DNA of 64,000 nt. Source: CAZFHA01 sp964518595 (GTDB lineage: Bacteria; Bacillota; Clostridia; Saccharofermentanales; Saccharofermentanaceae). Position 1 is the first letter of the stretch. Every line of letters starts with the position of its first letter. This document shows positions 27,953 to 36,520 of the stretch, in pieces. The notes beneath the pieces are model-generated. The model was not told where the DNA came from, did not search any database, and was given only the letters and a program-made list of their open reading frames with translations. The position numbers were made by a program, and so were the translations under genes. The DNA lies in assembly GCA_964518595.1 (NCBI GenBank), contig CAZFHA010000017.1, positions 1 through 64,000 on the forward strand, read 5' to 3'.

Positions 27953-28753
27953 TTAGGTCTCAGATGACAGTAGAATTCTGTCATCATCCAGATCTCTTTG
28001 ACTAACTTGCTTAAACAAAGCTAAGAGCTTCGGTACGGTCATTGAACTACGTTGCTCTCCAGAAACGTCCAAGGATATTTCCCCTGCATCCATCATTAGG
28101 GTACGGTTACCTAAGGCCAAAGCGCTGGAAATATTATGGGTAATCATCAATGTGGTAATCTGGTGCTCCGCCACAATCTGCGAGGTTAATGCAAGAACCT
28201 TATCGGCGGTCGCTGGATCTAATGCCGCGGTGTGCTCGTCCAAAAGTAATAATTCCGGTGGTGACAAGGTAGCCATCAAGAGTGTGACTGCCTGACGCTG
28301 TCCCCCCGATAGCAAGCCAATTTTCGTTTCCATTCTCTCTTCAAGACCTAAATTCAGTTCCCTAAGCCGCTGACGAAAATAATCTAACTCTTGCCGCCGA
28401 GTCTTAAAACGCCTTCTTTGATGGCTTCGAGAGTGAGCCAGCAGAAGGTTTTCGGCTACCGTCATGCTAGGAGCGGTACCGGCTTTAGGATCTTGTAATA
28501 TCCGCCCTATTTTTCGCGCTCGACGATATTCTGGAGCAAAGGTCACATCCATCTCACCCAAAAAAATCCGCCCGGTATCAGGAATATAATTTCCGGCAAT
28601 CACCCCGAAGAGGGTTGACTTCCCTGCCCCATTGCTCCCGATTACCGTAACAAAATCACCCGGCTGCAAAAGTAAATTAATCCTTTTAAGTGCCTTCTTT
28701 TCGTTAATAGTGCCTTTTTCAAAGGTCAAACTTAGATTCTCAACTCTCAACAT
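27953..28753 (-). CDS. ABC transporter ATP-binding protein (TrpZ-like)
   Basis: This is a 266-aa ABC ATPase with Walker A GSNGAGKST, Q-loop RILQDPKAG, signature LSGGQRQAV, Walker B LLLLDEHTAALDP and switch His in LMITHNISSAL. It would power import by the partner permease. The start overlaps the permease end by 14 bases and GGGAGG precedes it, so it is the third gene of an operon controlled by a T-box. The family is the unusual LivF/ABC_sub_bind-associated group that takes up Trp, Tyr or related compounds. Confidence 0.92.
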   Translation of the reverse strand: MLRVENLSLTFEKGTINEKKALKRINLLLQPGDFVTVIGSNGAGKSTLFGVIAGNYIPDTGRIFLGEMDVTFAPEYRRARKIGRILQDPKAGTAPSMTVAENLLLAHSRSHQRRRFKTRRQELDYFRQRLRELNLGLEERMETKIGLLSGGQRQAVTLLMATLSPPELLLLDEHTAALDPATADKVLALTSQIVAEHQITTLMITHNISSALALGNRTLMMDAGEISLDVSGEQRSSMTVPKLLALFKQVSQRDLDDDRILLSSET

Positions 28754-29657
28754 CTGATTTCGCCTCCCTCTGATTTTGACGCTTCCGCTGAAACAGTGAA
28801 ATGCGCTTTTTAAGCAGTGGAATAGAAATGGCTACCGCCACAATTGCAGCCGATATCAACTTGATATCCGAGGGATTAAAGCTGAAGGATAAAATTACAG
28901 CCAAAAGTAAACGATACAAGACAGCACCAATAACTACAGCAATAATATTTCTTGTGACACTTTTCCGACCCAGGATGAGTTCGCCAATGATAAGGGAAGC
29001 TAAAGCTACCACCACCATACCAACCCCAAGGCTTATATCAGCAAAACCCTGATACTGGGAAAGCAAGGCACCTGATAAACCCACAACGCCATTAGATAAT
29101 GTAAGTCCTACAATTTTTGTCATATCGGAGTTAATGGATGAGGTACGAACCATGGTCTCATTATCTCCTGTCGCCCGGATACTTAAGCCTAAACGAGTTT
29201 TGAAAAAAATCGCCAAGGCAACACTAACTATAACTACAATCAAGAGAAGTACCACTGCAACTGCCTTTTGTCCGGGAAAGGTAGTTTTCAAAAACGAAAA
29301 CAGATGATTAATTCCCAACAGGGAAATATTTGCCTTCCCGCCCATAATGTGCAAATTAATTGAATACAGCGCTGTCATGGTGAGAATTCCGGCTAAAATA
29401 GGCTGAATCCGCAATTTGGTTTGTAGCAAAGCACTACAGGCTCCGGCTAGGCCACTAGCCAATACAGCTAGTAAAATCCCCCAATGCGGCTGCCCACGAA
29501 GGGTAAAAACAGCGCAAACGGCAGCCCCCGTAGTAAAACTTCCTTCCACAGTCAAATCCGCGATGCCCAGGATTCGATAGGAAATCATAATACCTAGTGC
29601 CAACAGAGAGTATATTAGTCCTAATTCTAACGCACCAAATACGGCTAATTCGCTCAA
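28740..29657 (-). CDS. ABC transporter permease (TrpY-like, LivH-type fold)
   Basis: This is a 305-aa inner-membrane permease with about eight helices, of the branched-chain-type permease family (GIADLTVEGSFTTGAA, ATGDNETMVRTSSIN, NGVVGLSGALLSQYQGFADI). The best start is a TTG at 29657, seven bases after GGAGG; the ATG at 29714 has no ribosome binding site. It lies between the substrate-binding protein and the ATPase and forms one importer with them. Confidence 0.9.
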   Translation of the reverse strand: MSELAVFGALELGLIYSLLALGIMISYRILGIADLTVEGSFTTGAAVCAVFTLRGQPHWGILLAVLASGLAGACSALLQTKLRIQPILAGILTMTALYSINLHIMGGKANISLLGINHLFSFLKTTFPGQKAVAVVLLLIVVIVSVALAIFFKTRLGLSIRATGDNETMVRTSSINSDMTKIVGLTLSNGVVGLSGALLSQYQGFADISLGVGMVVVALASLIIGELILGRKSVTRNIIAVVIGAVLYRLLLAVILSFSFNPSDIKLISAAIVAVAISIPLLKKRISLFQRKRQNQREAKSDVES

Positions 29658-29717
29658 ATAACCACCTCCACCACAATAGACACTTTTTTGTCTCAGGAGT
29701 AACGCAAAGCGCAAAAC

Positions 29718-30773
29718 TTATCCAACAATTTCAGCATCCTTAAGGCCAGAGATGTCTATGCCCAGAGCCTTTGCTGTACTTTGATTAACAATAACGCGGA
29801 AATCTTCCATGGTAATTACAGGTAGTTCGCTTACAGGTGTGCCTTCTAAAATTTTCACCGTCATTTCCGCAGTCTGTTTTCCTAATAAGGTATAGTCAAT
29901 ACCACTGGTAGCCAAGCCACCATCTACAACCATGGAGTCAGCACCAGTATAAATAGGCAATTTAGCTTCTAAGGCCACTTGTGAAAAGGTTGGCATAGCT
30001 GAAGCAACTGTATTATCAATAGGAGTAAAATAAGCGTCAACTTTTCCAATTAAGGATTGTGCCGCTTGTTGAACTTCCGAAGAGTTAGTGACTGTAGCTT
30101 CTACATAAGAAAGTCCATTAGCGTCGCAATAGGCTTTGGCCTTTTCAATCACAGAGACAGAATTTACTTCACCCAAATTATAAACAAAGCCGAAAGTCTT
30201 AGCCTCAGGGGTGAGCTCCTTAGCCACGGCAAAAATCTTCTCTACCGGAATTGCATCGGATACACCGGTAACATTACCCTCCGGCTTAGCTGGATCTGTC
30301 AAAAGTTTTGCAGCAACCGGATCAGTAGCAGCAGAGAAGATTATGGGAATCTCTTTCGTCGCTGAGGCAGCAGCAATGGCAGAGGGGGTAGCAATGGCAA
30401 CGATTGCATTTACCTTATCGCCGACAAATTTTTGCGCAATGGTATTAAGGGTGGACATATCTCCTTGGGCATTCTGGTAATCAATTTTCACATAACCATA
30501 ACCCAATCGCTGCATTTCTTCCGTAAAGGATTCCCGGATGGTGTTAAGGGAAGGATGTTCAACAATTTGCATGAGGCCAACGGTTACAGTAGCTTCGGCA
30601 CTGCTACCGGAGGTAGACATTCCACTTGTGTTTTCACTACTGGAAGCAGAGCTTGTGGCAGTGTTGTTCGCACAGCCCAGAAGACCGGTAGCTAAAAACA
30701 TGGTAGCCATGCTAAGTCCGGCTAAACGTAAGACTAATTTGTGAGGTTTCTTAAAAGCGATTAAATTTTTCAT
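29718..30773 (-). CDS. ABC transporter substrate-binding lipoprotein (ABC_sub_bind, TrpX-like)
   Basis: This 351-aa lipoprotein belongs to the ABC_sub_bind family (PF04392). The signal ends in TGLLGCANN, giving Cys34 as the lipidated residue, followed by a Ser/Thr linker. Landmarks include VGLMQIVEHPSLN, DYQNAQGDMSTLN, AIVAIATPSA and YTPIDNTVAS-like positions (FTPIDNTVASAMPTF). I start at the ATG at 30773 behind AAGGAG. An in-frame ATG at 30842 gives an odd basic extension. The upstream T-box with a probable UGG specifier suggests tryptophan or a precursor as ligand. Confidence 0.9.
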   Translation of the reverse strand: MKNLIAFKKPHKLVLRLAGLSMATMFLATGLLGCANNTATSSASSSENTSGMSTSGSSAEATVTVGLMQIVEHPSLNTIRESFTEEMQRLGYGYVKIDYQNAQGDMSTLNTIAQKFVGDKVNAIVAIATPSAIAAASATKEIPIIFSAATDPVAAKLLTDPAKPEGNVTGVSDAIPVEKIFAVAKELTPEAKTFGFVYNLGEVNSVSVIEKAKAYCDANGLSYVEATVTNSSEVQQAAQSLIGKVDAYFTPIDNTVASAMPTFSQVALEAKLPIYTGADSMVVDGGLATSGIDYTLLGKQTAEMTVKILEGTPVSELPVITMEDFRVIVNQSTAKALGIDISGLKDAEIVG

Positions 30774-30826
30774 CTTGATAATACTCCTTCGTTTGCGTAA
30801 TCCTTTGGATAAATCAATTGGTTCTT

Positions 30827-30871
30827 TTAGATTCTGCTGCGCCATCGTTTCCCTGGTTGTATACGTTTCAT
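30827..30871 (-). CDS. Possible 14-residue leader peptide (MKRIQPGKRWRSRI)
   Basis: A perfect AGGAGG lies 4 bases before an ATG that opens a 14-codon reading frame, rich in Lys and Arg and with one Trp. It lies between the T-box terminator and the binding-protein gene. It could be a translated leader or a decoy; the spacing is slightly short. No homologue is known to me. Confidence 0.3.
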   Translation of the reverse strand: MKRIQPGKRWRSRI

Positions 30872-30889
30872 ACTGCCTCCTAAGAACAT

Positions 30890-30923
30890 AAAAAAACACC
30901 TATCCCCTTACAAGGACAAGTGT
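30890..30923 (-). terminator. Terminator of the T-box expression platform
   Basis: On the minus strand ACACTTGTCC pairs with GGATAGGTGT, including G-U pairs (arms 30914-30923 and 30896-30905), and seven T follow. It overlaps the T-box anti-terminator bases, as expected for this mechanism. Confidence 0.85.
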
Positions 30924-31157
30924 AAAACCTGCGGTACCACCTTGTTTGCCAAAACCCCATATTGGGAATAAGGCCACTCAAAAAGATGCAAACACATCTT
31001 CTGCTCGATAACGGGAGCAACGTCTCAGCTACTAAAACCAATGTCTGTTCACCTTGCCCTCAGAGGTCCACTTGCCCGTCCGCCTCTCTATCAGGGTTCC
31101 AGCCATGCCCCGACTCTCTGTAAGTGCGCTACGAGTTTAATCTCCTCGTCGACAGTT
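30890..31157 (-). promoter_or_regulatory. T-box leader, probable tRNA-Trp specifier
   Basis: On the minus strand the T-box signature AAGGTGGTACCGCAGG occurs around 30928-30943. It is followed by a terminator with arms 30914-30923 and 30896-30905 and a T run. Upstream is a stem I with GAGAGTCGGGGCATGGCTGG. The context GTGGACC (31065-31071) places UGG (31068-31070) at the position expected of the specifier codon, pointing to tRNA-Trp. Uncharged tRNA would promote readthrough into the transporter genes. Confidence 0.93.
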
Positions 31158-31163
31158 TAGCCC

Positions 31164-31193
31164 ATTGAACCATATTTTGCTTATCCTTGTCAA
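31164..31193 (-). promoter_or_regulatory. Promoter of the T-box operon
   Basis: TTGACA (31188-31193 on the minus strand) and TTCAAT (31164-31169) are 18 bases apart. The start near 31157 coincides with the 5' end of the T-box leader. Confidence 0.55.
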
Positions 31194-31276
31194 GACTAAC
31201 CTGTCCCCTCCGAAGAAATCATGATATGATAGTAATAGTATTGGTAAATTCTACTGCTAATAGGAGAGGATAAGAC

Positions 31277-32605
31277 ATGTGTGACACCTTTGTCTCTCTG
31301 GGTAATAATACCCTTAATGGAAAGACTATTTTCGCTAAAAATAGTGATCGGGAGCCCAGCGAAGCTCAGGTACTGGTACACTACCCGCGTAAAGTCTATC
31401 AACTAGATCATACCCCGACTCTGCGATGCACTTATATTGCTATTCCACAGGTAGCGCTGACTTACGAGGTTTTTCTTAGTCAGCCATATTGGATGTGGGG
31501 CGCAGAAATGGGCAGTAACGAGTTTGGCTTAACCATTGGAAACGAAGCTGTTTTTACCAAAGAGGAGCCTGGTGCTTCGGCGCTTACAGGCATGGATCTC
31601 CTACGGCTAGCACTGGAACGATGTCAGACTGCCGCTGAGGCGTTGGACTGTATCATTGAACTATTAGAAAAATATGGCCAAGGCGGTAATTGTGGTTACC
31701 AAAAGAAGCTAAATTATGATAACTCCTTTCTGCTGGTTGATCCGAAGGAGGCCTATGTATTAGAAACTGCCGGTAAATTCTGGGTTTCGAAAAAAGTTAA
31801 GGATTTTTACGCCATCTCAAATGGGTTAACCATAGGCAGTAACTTTGATCGCAGTCATCCTGATCTTATTTCCCATGCTCTTGCCAAAGGCTATTGCAAG
31901 AAAGCGGAAGACTTTCATTTTGCCCATTGTTATGGACGTTCCTTACATCGCAAAGCCACCCGTTGTCAAAAGCGGCGCACACTGGTGGAGAATCTTCTGG
32001 CAGAGAATTCCACTAGGTTGACTCCGCTAACCATGCGCCGAATCCTCAGCGCCCATCAGTCTGACCAGAAAGTGACAGTTTTTAGACAAGGGTCTATGTC
32101 AGATGTTTGTATGCATGCCGGTGGGGTTATCTCCAGCCAGACAACCCAAAGCATGATAGCCCAATTATCCTTAGCTCCGGAAGAGAACCTTTATTGGATA
32201 ACAGGTTCATCTCTGCCCTGTATTTCTTTATTTAAACCTTACCGTTTAGGTGAACTTACCCAAAAGGCTAAATTACTGCCCAGTGCTACTTTCTGGCATC
32301 GACGCGAAGAATTACGGCGACGACTGCTGGGTAGAGATGCTTCAACCATCGAAACACTCTATGCCTTAACAGCCAAATATCAAGAAGACATTGATTGTTT
32401 ATTTCCCCTAGAAAAGCAGAGTGGGACGCAGCTAACTACTGAAATAATTCAGAAAGCTTTCGCATTAGATGAGGCCTTTACTAAAGAAATGGAAAATTTT
32501 TTACCTCTTCCCCAACTCACGCCCAAAAGGGGAAACCTATACTTTCGACATTATTGGAAAAAAGAAAACCGAATCTTAAAGGCAAGTAAAAAGGAGCGCA
32601 CATGA
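31277..32605 (+). CDS. Secernin-like C69 family peptidase
   Basis: This 442-aa protein is an Ntn-hydrolase of peptidase family C69 (U34) near secernin. Removal of Met1 exposes Cys2 (MCDTFVSLGN), the expected nucleophile, and FAKNSDREPSEAQ is the conserved motif. It is probably a dipeptidase or amidohydrolase. AGGAGAGG precedes the ATG. The last four bases overlap the next gene (ATGA), so it begins a plus-strand operon with a HAD phosphatase and probably a nucleosidase and a radical SAM enzyme. Confidence 0.87.
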   Translation: MCDTFVSLGNNTLNGKTIFAKNSDREPSEAQVLVHYPRKVYQLDHTPTLRCTYIAIPQVALTYEVFLSQPYWMWGAEMGSNEFGLTIGNEAVFTKEEPGASALTGMDLLRLALERCQTAAEALDCIIELLEKYGQGGNCGYQKKLNYDNSFLLVDPKEAYVLETAGKFWVSKKVKDFYAISNGLTIGSNFDRSHPDLISHALAKGYCKKAEDFHFAHCYGRSLHRKATRCQKRRTLVENLLAENSTRLTPLTMRRILSAHQSDQKVTVFRQGSMSDVCMHAGGVISSQTTQSMIAQLSLAPEENLYWITGSSLPCISLFKPYRLGELTQKAKLLPSATFWHRREELRRRLLGRDASTIETLYALTAKYQEDIDCLFPLEKQSGTQLTTEIIQKAFALDEAFTKEMENFLPLPQLTPKRGNLYFRHYWKKENRILKASKKERT

Positions 32606-33459
32606 AACCATACCAAAATATCCTACTCATTACCGATTTAGATGGTACTCTTATCAATAGTAATCACCAAGTAGATACTGGGAATATTGCTGCCTTAGAG
32701 CAATTCACTGCCGGCGGCGGTTCCTTTGCCATTGCCACAGGCAGAACCTTTGACAGCGCCTATCCCTATATTAAGGATCTCCCCATTAACTTCCCCTGCG
32801 TTTTTTATAATGGCAGCCTAACCTTTGATATTCATACCAGAAAAGTGATCGCCATGGAGCAGCTCAAACATCAGCCGCTTTTGCCATTTTTGGAGCAACT
32901 ACGGGTAAACTCTCCTCAAACCATGATACAAGTATTTACTCCCGAACAGCTTTATTTTCTTCATGAGCCCGGCCCGATGGATCCTAGTGTCATTCGTGAG
33001 TCTCATGATTATATTCATGTTACTCTGGAAGAGGTAATGGACAAACATTGGCTTAAACTGCTCTTATATGACGATCCTAAGCCTCTGGCTTTGCTTGGTA
33101 AGGATATCATTGGCGGCAGTCTATCCACGGAAATGGATATTCTCTTTTCAGCCCCTTTCTATTTAGAGTTCCTACCAAAAGATAAGTCTAAAGGCTCTGC
33201 CATCGAAGGCTTGCGCCAGTCAGATTTAGGCCGAAACAAGTTTATCGTCTCTGTGGGTGATTTTGAAAATGATATTCGCATGCTAAAGATGTCAGATTTG
33301 GGCATCGCTGTAGAGAATGCCTGCCCATCCTTAAAGGCAGCAGCTGACCTAATTACTGTAAGTAATGACCAGTCTGCCTTGCGTGAAATTATTCAGAATA
33401 TCCTCCCCGCTTATTTACCTGTCTCCCAGCAGAAAACCACTTCCGCACTCCACTCCTAA
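32602..33459 (+). CDS. Cof-type HAD-IIB family phosphatase
   Basis: This is a 285-aa cytoplasmic HAD hydrolase with a type IIB cap. Motif I is LITDLDGTLINS, motif II AIATGRTFDSA, the Lys motif DKSKGSAIEGL and motif IV VGDFENDIRML. It removes phosphate from a sugar phosphate or cofactor such as pyridoxal phosphate; specificity cannot be predicted. It overlaps the preceding peptidase gene by 4 bases and lies 16 bases before the nucleosidase gene. Confidence 0.9.
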   Translation: MKPYQNILLITDLDGTLINSNHQVDTGNIAALEQFTAGGGSFAIATGRTFDSAYPYIKDLPINFPCVFYNGSLTFDIHTRKVIAMEQLKHQPLLPFLEQLRVNSPQTMIQVFTPEQLYFLHEPGPMDPSVIRESHDYIHVTLEEVMDKHWLKLLLYDDPKPLALLGKDIIGGSLSTEMDILFSAPFYLEFLPKDKSKGSAIEGLRQSDLGRNKFIVSVGDFENDIRMLKMSDLGIAVENACPSLKAAADLITVSNDQSALREIIQNILPAYLPVSQQKTTSALHS

Positions 33460-33475
33460 GAAATGAGTACCTAAG

Positions 33476-34321
33476 ATGCTACTGTTTATCTTTGCTTTAC
33501 GAGCCGAGGCCGAGCCCTTTATCACAGCTTGGAAATTGAAAAAAAATATGTCTGTCCACGGCTATCCCGTTTATGAAAGTGCCGACCGAGCCTTGGTAAT
33601 TTCCGGTGTGGGCAAATTAAACGCAGCGGCTGCTACGACCTTGTTACTTGCTCTTTATCAGCTGAAAAACAATCAGCAGCTAGATGATACTCTGATTATT
33701 AATATTGGTTGTTGTGCCGCAATTTCGAGTCTTCCTATTGGCGAACTGTTGGTTGTCGCTAAGATTGTTGATGCTGAAACCGGATACAGTTATTATCCGG
33801 ATACTGCGCCTACTATCAAGCTAGTCCGTGGCAGACTCGAAACCAGAAGTCGTCCTGTGACCCCAGAAAACTGTCAAAACAAGGTAGATTTCCCACAAAT
33901 ATATGATATGGAAGCCGCCGGTATTGCGGCAGGAGCTAAGCACTTCTTAGGGCCACATCAACTCCTGCTGCTAAAGCTGGTAACAGATCATGGGGTTACT
34001 TCTGCCTTCGACCCTCAGCAGATAAGGGAGCAATTACAGATTAACTTACCGCTGATAGAAGCCAATATTGCCCATCATACTACTTGGCTTACAGCCGGTG
34101 CTTTTCCCTTTAAACAGGAACGAGAAGTAGCGCTTGCCTTAGCTCAAAGTCTATCCTTTAGCCAAGAAATGACCCGCCAATTTCTGCAGTTAGTCTATCA
34201 GGCCAGAAGTGCCAAGCTTGATATTTCTTCGATTCTGTCGCCCTATCAGAATCTGTCAGTTCAAAGCAAAGCGCAAAGTAAACAAATCCTTAAGGAGCTC
34301 CAAGATGTCCTTACTACCTGA
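33476..34321 (+). CDS. PNP/MTAN-family nucleoside phosphorylase or nucleosidase
   Basis: This 281-aa protein has the phosphorylase-superfamily core: VISGVGKLNAAAAT, IINIGCCAAI and the ribose-binding Glu in YDMEAAGIAAGA, with TDHG near the catalytic Asp. About 70 C-terminal residues after residue 200 are helical and not part of the core. Such enzymes split 5'-methylthioadenosine, 5'-deoxyadenosine, futalosine or other nucleosides. The next gene, encoding a radical SAM enzyme, starts within its last 17 bases, suggesting functional linkage. The ribosome binding site is weak, consistent with coupling to the gene before. Confidence 0.8.
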   Translation: MLLFIFALRAEAEPFITAWKLKKNMSVHGYPVYESADRALVISGVGKLNAAAATTLLLALYQLKNNQQLDDTLIINIGCCAAISSLPIGELLVVAKIVDAETGYSYYPDTAPTIKLVRGRLETRSRPVTPENCQNKVDFPQIYDMEAAGIAAGAKHFLGPHQLLLLKLVTDHGVTSAFDPQQIREQLQINLPLIEANIAHHTTWLTAGAFPFKQEREVALALAQSLSFSQEMTRQFLQLVYQARSAKLDISSILSPYQNLSVQSKAQSKQILKELQDVLTT

Positions 34322-35342
34322 GGCTTTTACCCCACATTCGGCGAATTTTTTTCGGGAAATCTATATCGAAACCGCTGCCGTAAGTTATCCCTTTGCTCAA
34401 AAGATTTTGGCGCAGTTTAAGAATAGAGCGCCCATTGAGATTTCTTCTTATAAAGAAATCTTTAATCGCCCACGCCAGAATGTGCGTCTTCAAAAGCAAA
34501 ATCCAGCCCTTATACTGGCTGTAAAAGAACCGCCCTTTCTCTATCCCGGACCAGAAGTGTGCCAGAATTTTGGCTATACGCAATTCTATTACACATCACT
34601 ACTGCTAAATTGCTTTTATGACTGCGAGTACTGCTATTTACAAGGCATGTATACGTCTGCCGATATTGTGGCTTTCGTAAACCTGGAGGACTTTCAGGCG
34701 GCAATCCAAGCAATTGCTTCCCTTGAAGCTCCGCCGCTACTTGCTCTATCTTATGACACCGATCTCTTAGCCTTACACTCCATCTTGCCCTTTCTCGAGG
34801 ACTTTTACCCCTTTATGGCACAGCAGCCTGGGGTAGATTTTGAGATTCGCAGCAAATCCGCCTCACAAGCTTTTCTGAAAAAACATTTGCCCCTTCCCAA
34901 TCTATTCTTAGCCTATACCTTAACTCCACAACCAATTATTGAACAACTGGAACATAAAACGCCATCGCTTAAAGCCCGTTTAGTCGCAATTAAAACAGCA
35001 TTGGAGCAGGGTTACACCCTAAGGCTGTGCTTTGATCCCATTATTATTGACCAACAGTTTGTTTCCGGCTACGAAGACTTTTTTACTGAAGTTTTTCAAG
35101 CCATTGGCAAGGACGCTGTCGACAGCCAGCAACTTGTAGACATCAGCTATGGTTTTTTTCGAATGAATCGCGATTTTTTTCAGCGTATCCGCAAAAACCG
35201 GCCGGATTCGCAGATTTTTCGGCAAAGCTTTGCTCCCTCGGAAGTGATTTCCTATTCCTCCGAAGACTGGGGACCCATTCAAGAAAAGCACCTATCCATT
35301 CTCGAAGAGTACATAAGCCGAGAAAGAATTTTTGTTCTTTAA
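34305..35342 (+). CDS. Spore photoproduct lyase-like radical SAM protein
   Basis: This 345-aa protein resembles spore photoproduct lyase (SPL). The SAM/4Fe-4S motif is CFYDCEYC (Cys103, Cys107, Cys110), followed by YLQGMY as in SPL. ALSYDTDLLALHSI and FEIRSKSASQAF match later barrel strands. SPL repairs the thymine dimer of spore DNA. This one has no cysteine between residues 111 and 241, so the hydrogen-donor Cys of Bacillus SPL (44 residues after the third cluster Cys) is absent. Substrate may differ. AAGGAG lies before the ATG, which overlaps the nucleosidase gene by 17 bases. Confidence 0.82.
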   Translation: MSLLPEAFTPHSANFFREIYIETAAVSYPFAQKILAQFKNRAPIEISSYKEIFNRPRQNVRLQKQNPALILAVKEPPFLYPGPEVCQNFGYTQFYYTSLLLNCFYDCEYCYLQGMYTSADIVAFVNLEDFQAAIQAIASLEAPPLLALSYDTDLLALHSILPFLEDFYPFMAQQPGVDFEIRSKSASQAFLKKHLPLPNLFLAYTLTPQPIIEQLEHKTPSLKARLVAIKTALEQGYTLRLCFDPIIIDQQFVSGYEDFFTEVFQAIGKDAVDSQQLVDISYGFFRMNRDFFQRIRKNRPDSQIFRQSFAPSEVISYSSEDWGPIQEKHLSILEEYISRERIFVL

Positions 35343-35400
35343 CCAAAGTAAAATTCCCTTTTCCGAGCGTTTCCAATCCGTCTAATGAAGGAGAAATCGA

Positions 35401-36099
35401 ATGAAAACTGCAATCGTAACAGGAACTTCCAGTGGAATAGGACTATCCATAGCTGAGCTTCTCCTCAAAAATGGCTATGGGGTTTATGGCATTGCCCGAA
35501 GTCCATCCCATCCCCTAACCCCTTTCTGGAAGGAATATCATCCCGTTGTGTTGGATTTGCTAGACAGCTCCGCTCTACTTGCTTGGTGTGAGACCTTTAA
35601 AAAGGCAGAGAAAAATCTAAACCTTTTAGTAAATAATGCTGGGATAGGAAACTTTGGTCCCCACGAGACACTGCGTCCGGAGAAAATTCAAAAAATGCTT
35701 CGACTTAACCTCGAAGTCCCTCTGATATTATGTCAGCAGTTCTTACGGAGCTTAAAAGAGAGTCAAGGGCATATTATTAATATTGCCTCAGTAACAGCGC
35801 GGAAAAGCAGCCCTCAAGGTTGTGCTTACGCCGCCAGCAAAGCCGGTCTGACCCAGTTCAGTCATAGTCTCTTTGAGGAAAACCGAAAAAGCGGCTTAAA
35901 GGTTACCAGCATCCTGCCGGACATGACCCAGACAGATTTTTTTCATGAACAAAACTTTACCACTGCCGAAGACCCTAATTGTTATTTGCGTCCTGAACAA
36001 ATTGCTCAGACGGTGCTATGGGTTTTAGAGCAAGAAGACAACCTTACTATAGAAGAAATTCTTTTAAGGCCACAGAAGAATCAAATTAAGAGAAAGTAG
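35401..36099 (+). CDS. Short-chain dehydrogenase/reductase
   Basis: This 232-aa classical SDR has cofactor site VTGTSSGIGLS, LLVNNAGIGNFG, Ser in NIASVTARKSS and catalytic YAASKAGLTQ. The predicted fold is complete with a single Rossmann domain, and NADP preference is suggested by an Arg in YGIARSPS. GAAGGAG precedes the ATG. It lies 58 bases after the SPL-like gene and may be part of the same transcript. The 3' end overlaps the relic of an ATPase on the other strand. The substrate is unknown. Confidence 0.9.
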   Translation: MKTAIVTGTSSGIGLSIAELLLKNGYGVYGIARSPSHPLTPFWKEYHPVVLDLLDSSALLAWCETFKKAEKNLNLLVNNAGIGNFGPHETLRPEKIQKMLRLNLEVPLILCQQFLRSLKESQGHIINIASVTARKSSPQGCAYAASKAGLTQFSHSLFEENRKSGLKVTSILPDMTQTDFFHEQNFTTAEDPNCYLRPEQIAQTVLWVLEQEDNLTIEEILLRPQKNQIKRK

Positions 36100-36313
36100 T
36101 AAGAGCTTTAGCCGTCTTCACTTCCTCGTATTCCAGAGAGTCAAAATTGTAGCGTAAGATGCGCTCTTTAAGAATATCCCGCTGTAAAAGTTCCTGCATC
36201 AGCATTTTCAATATAGTAGATTTTCCACAGCGACGCACACCTGTTAGGATTTTTACAAAGGCAGTATCCATATAAGCCATAATTTTTGCCGTATAAAGTG
36301 GTCTATCAATCAT
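36086..36313 (-). pseudogene. Truncated AAA_14/DUF4143 ATPase
   Basis: The 75-residue reading frame matches only the N-terminus of ATPases of the AAA_14/DUF4143 type, normally about 400 aa: MIDRPLYTAKIMAYMDTAF, then Walker A GVRRCGKSTIL. It stops after LEYEEVKTAKA, before the Walker B and DUF4143 regions. The stop lies inside the end of the SDR gene, so the rest was deleted. It is probably a relic; a short functional protein is unlikely. Confidence 0.8.
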
Positions 36314-36430
36314 AACTACTACCTCCAGGCTATATGCAATACCGTAAAACCGGCAAAATTTAAATAGTTTTTATGGTTATAACCCGAAAACTATTTGAAA
36401 GCTATTTGAATAGGAACTTAGAGTCAATCC

Positions 36431-36472
36431 AAAAAACTACCCCCAAACCGGCAATAGCCAGTCCAAGGGTAG
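36431..36472 (-). terminator. Terminator after the giant surface protein
   Basis: On the minus strand CTACCC (36467-36472) pairs with GGGTAG (36437-36442) around an internal GGC/GCC pairing. It is followed by six T (36431-36436), 49 bases past the stop. Confidence 0.8.
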
Positions 36473-36520
36473 CTTCTTACTCTCAGTTATCAGAATCTGA
36501 TAACCTAAATACGTTTAGAC

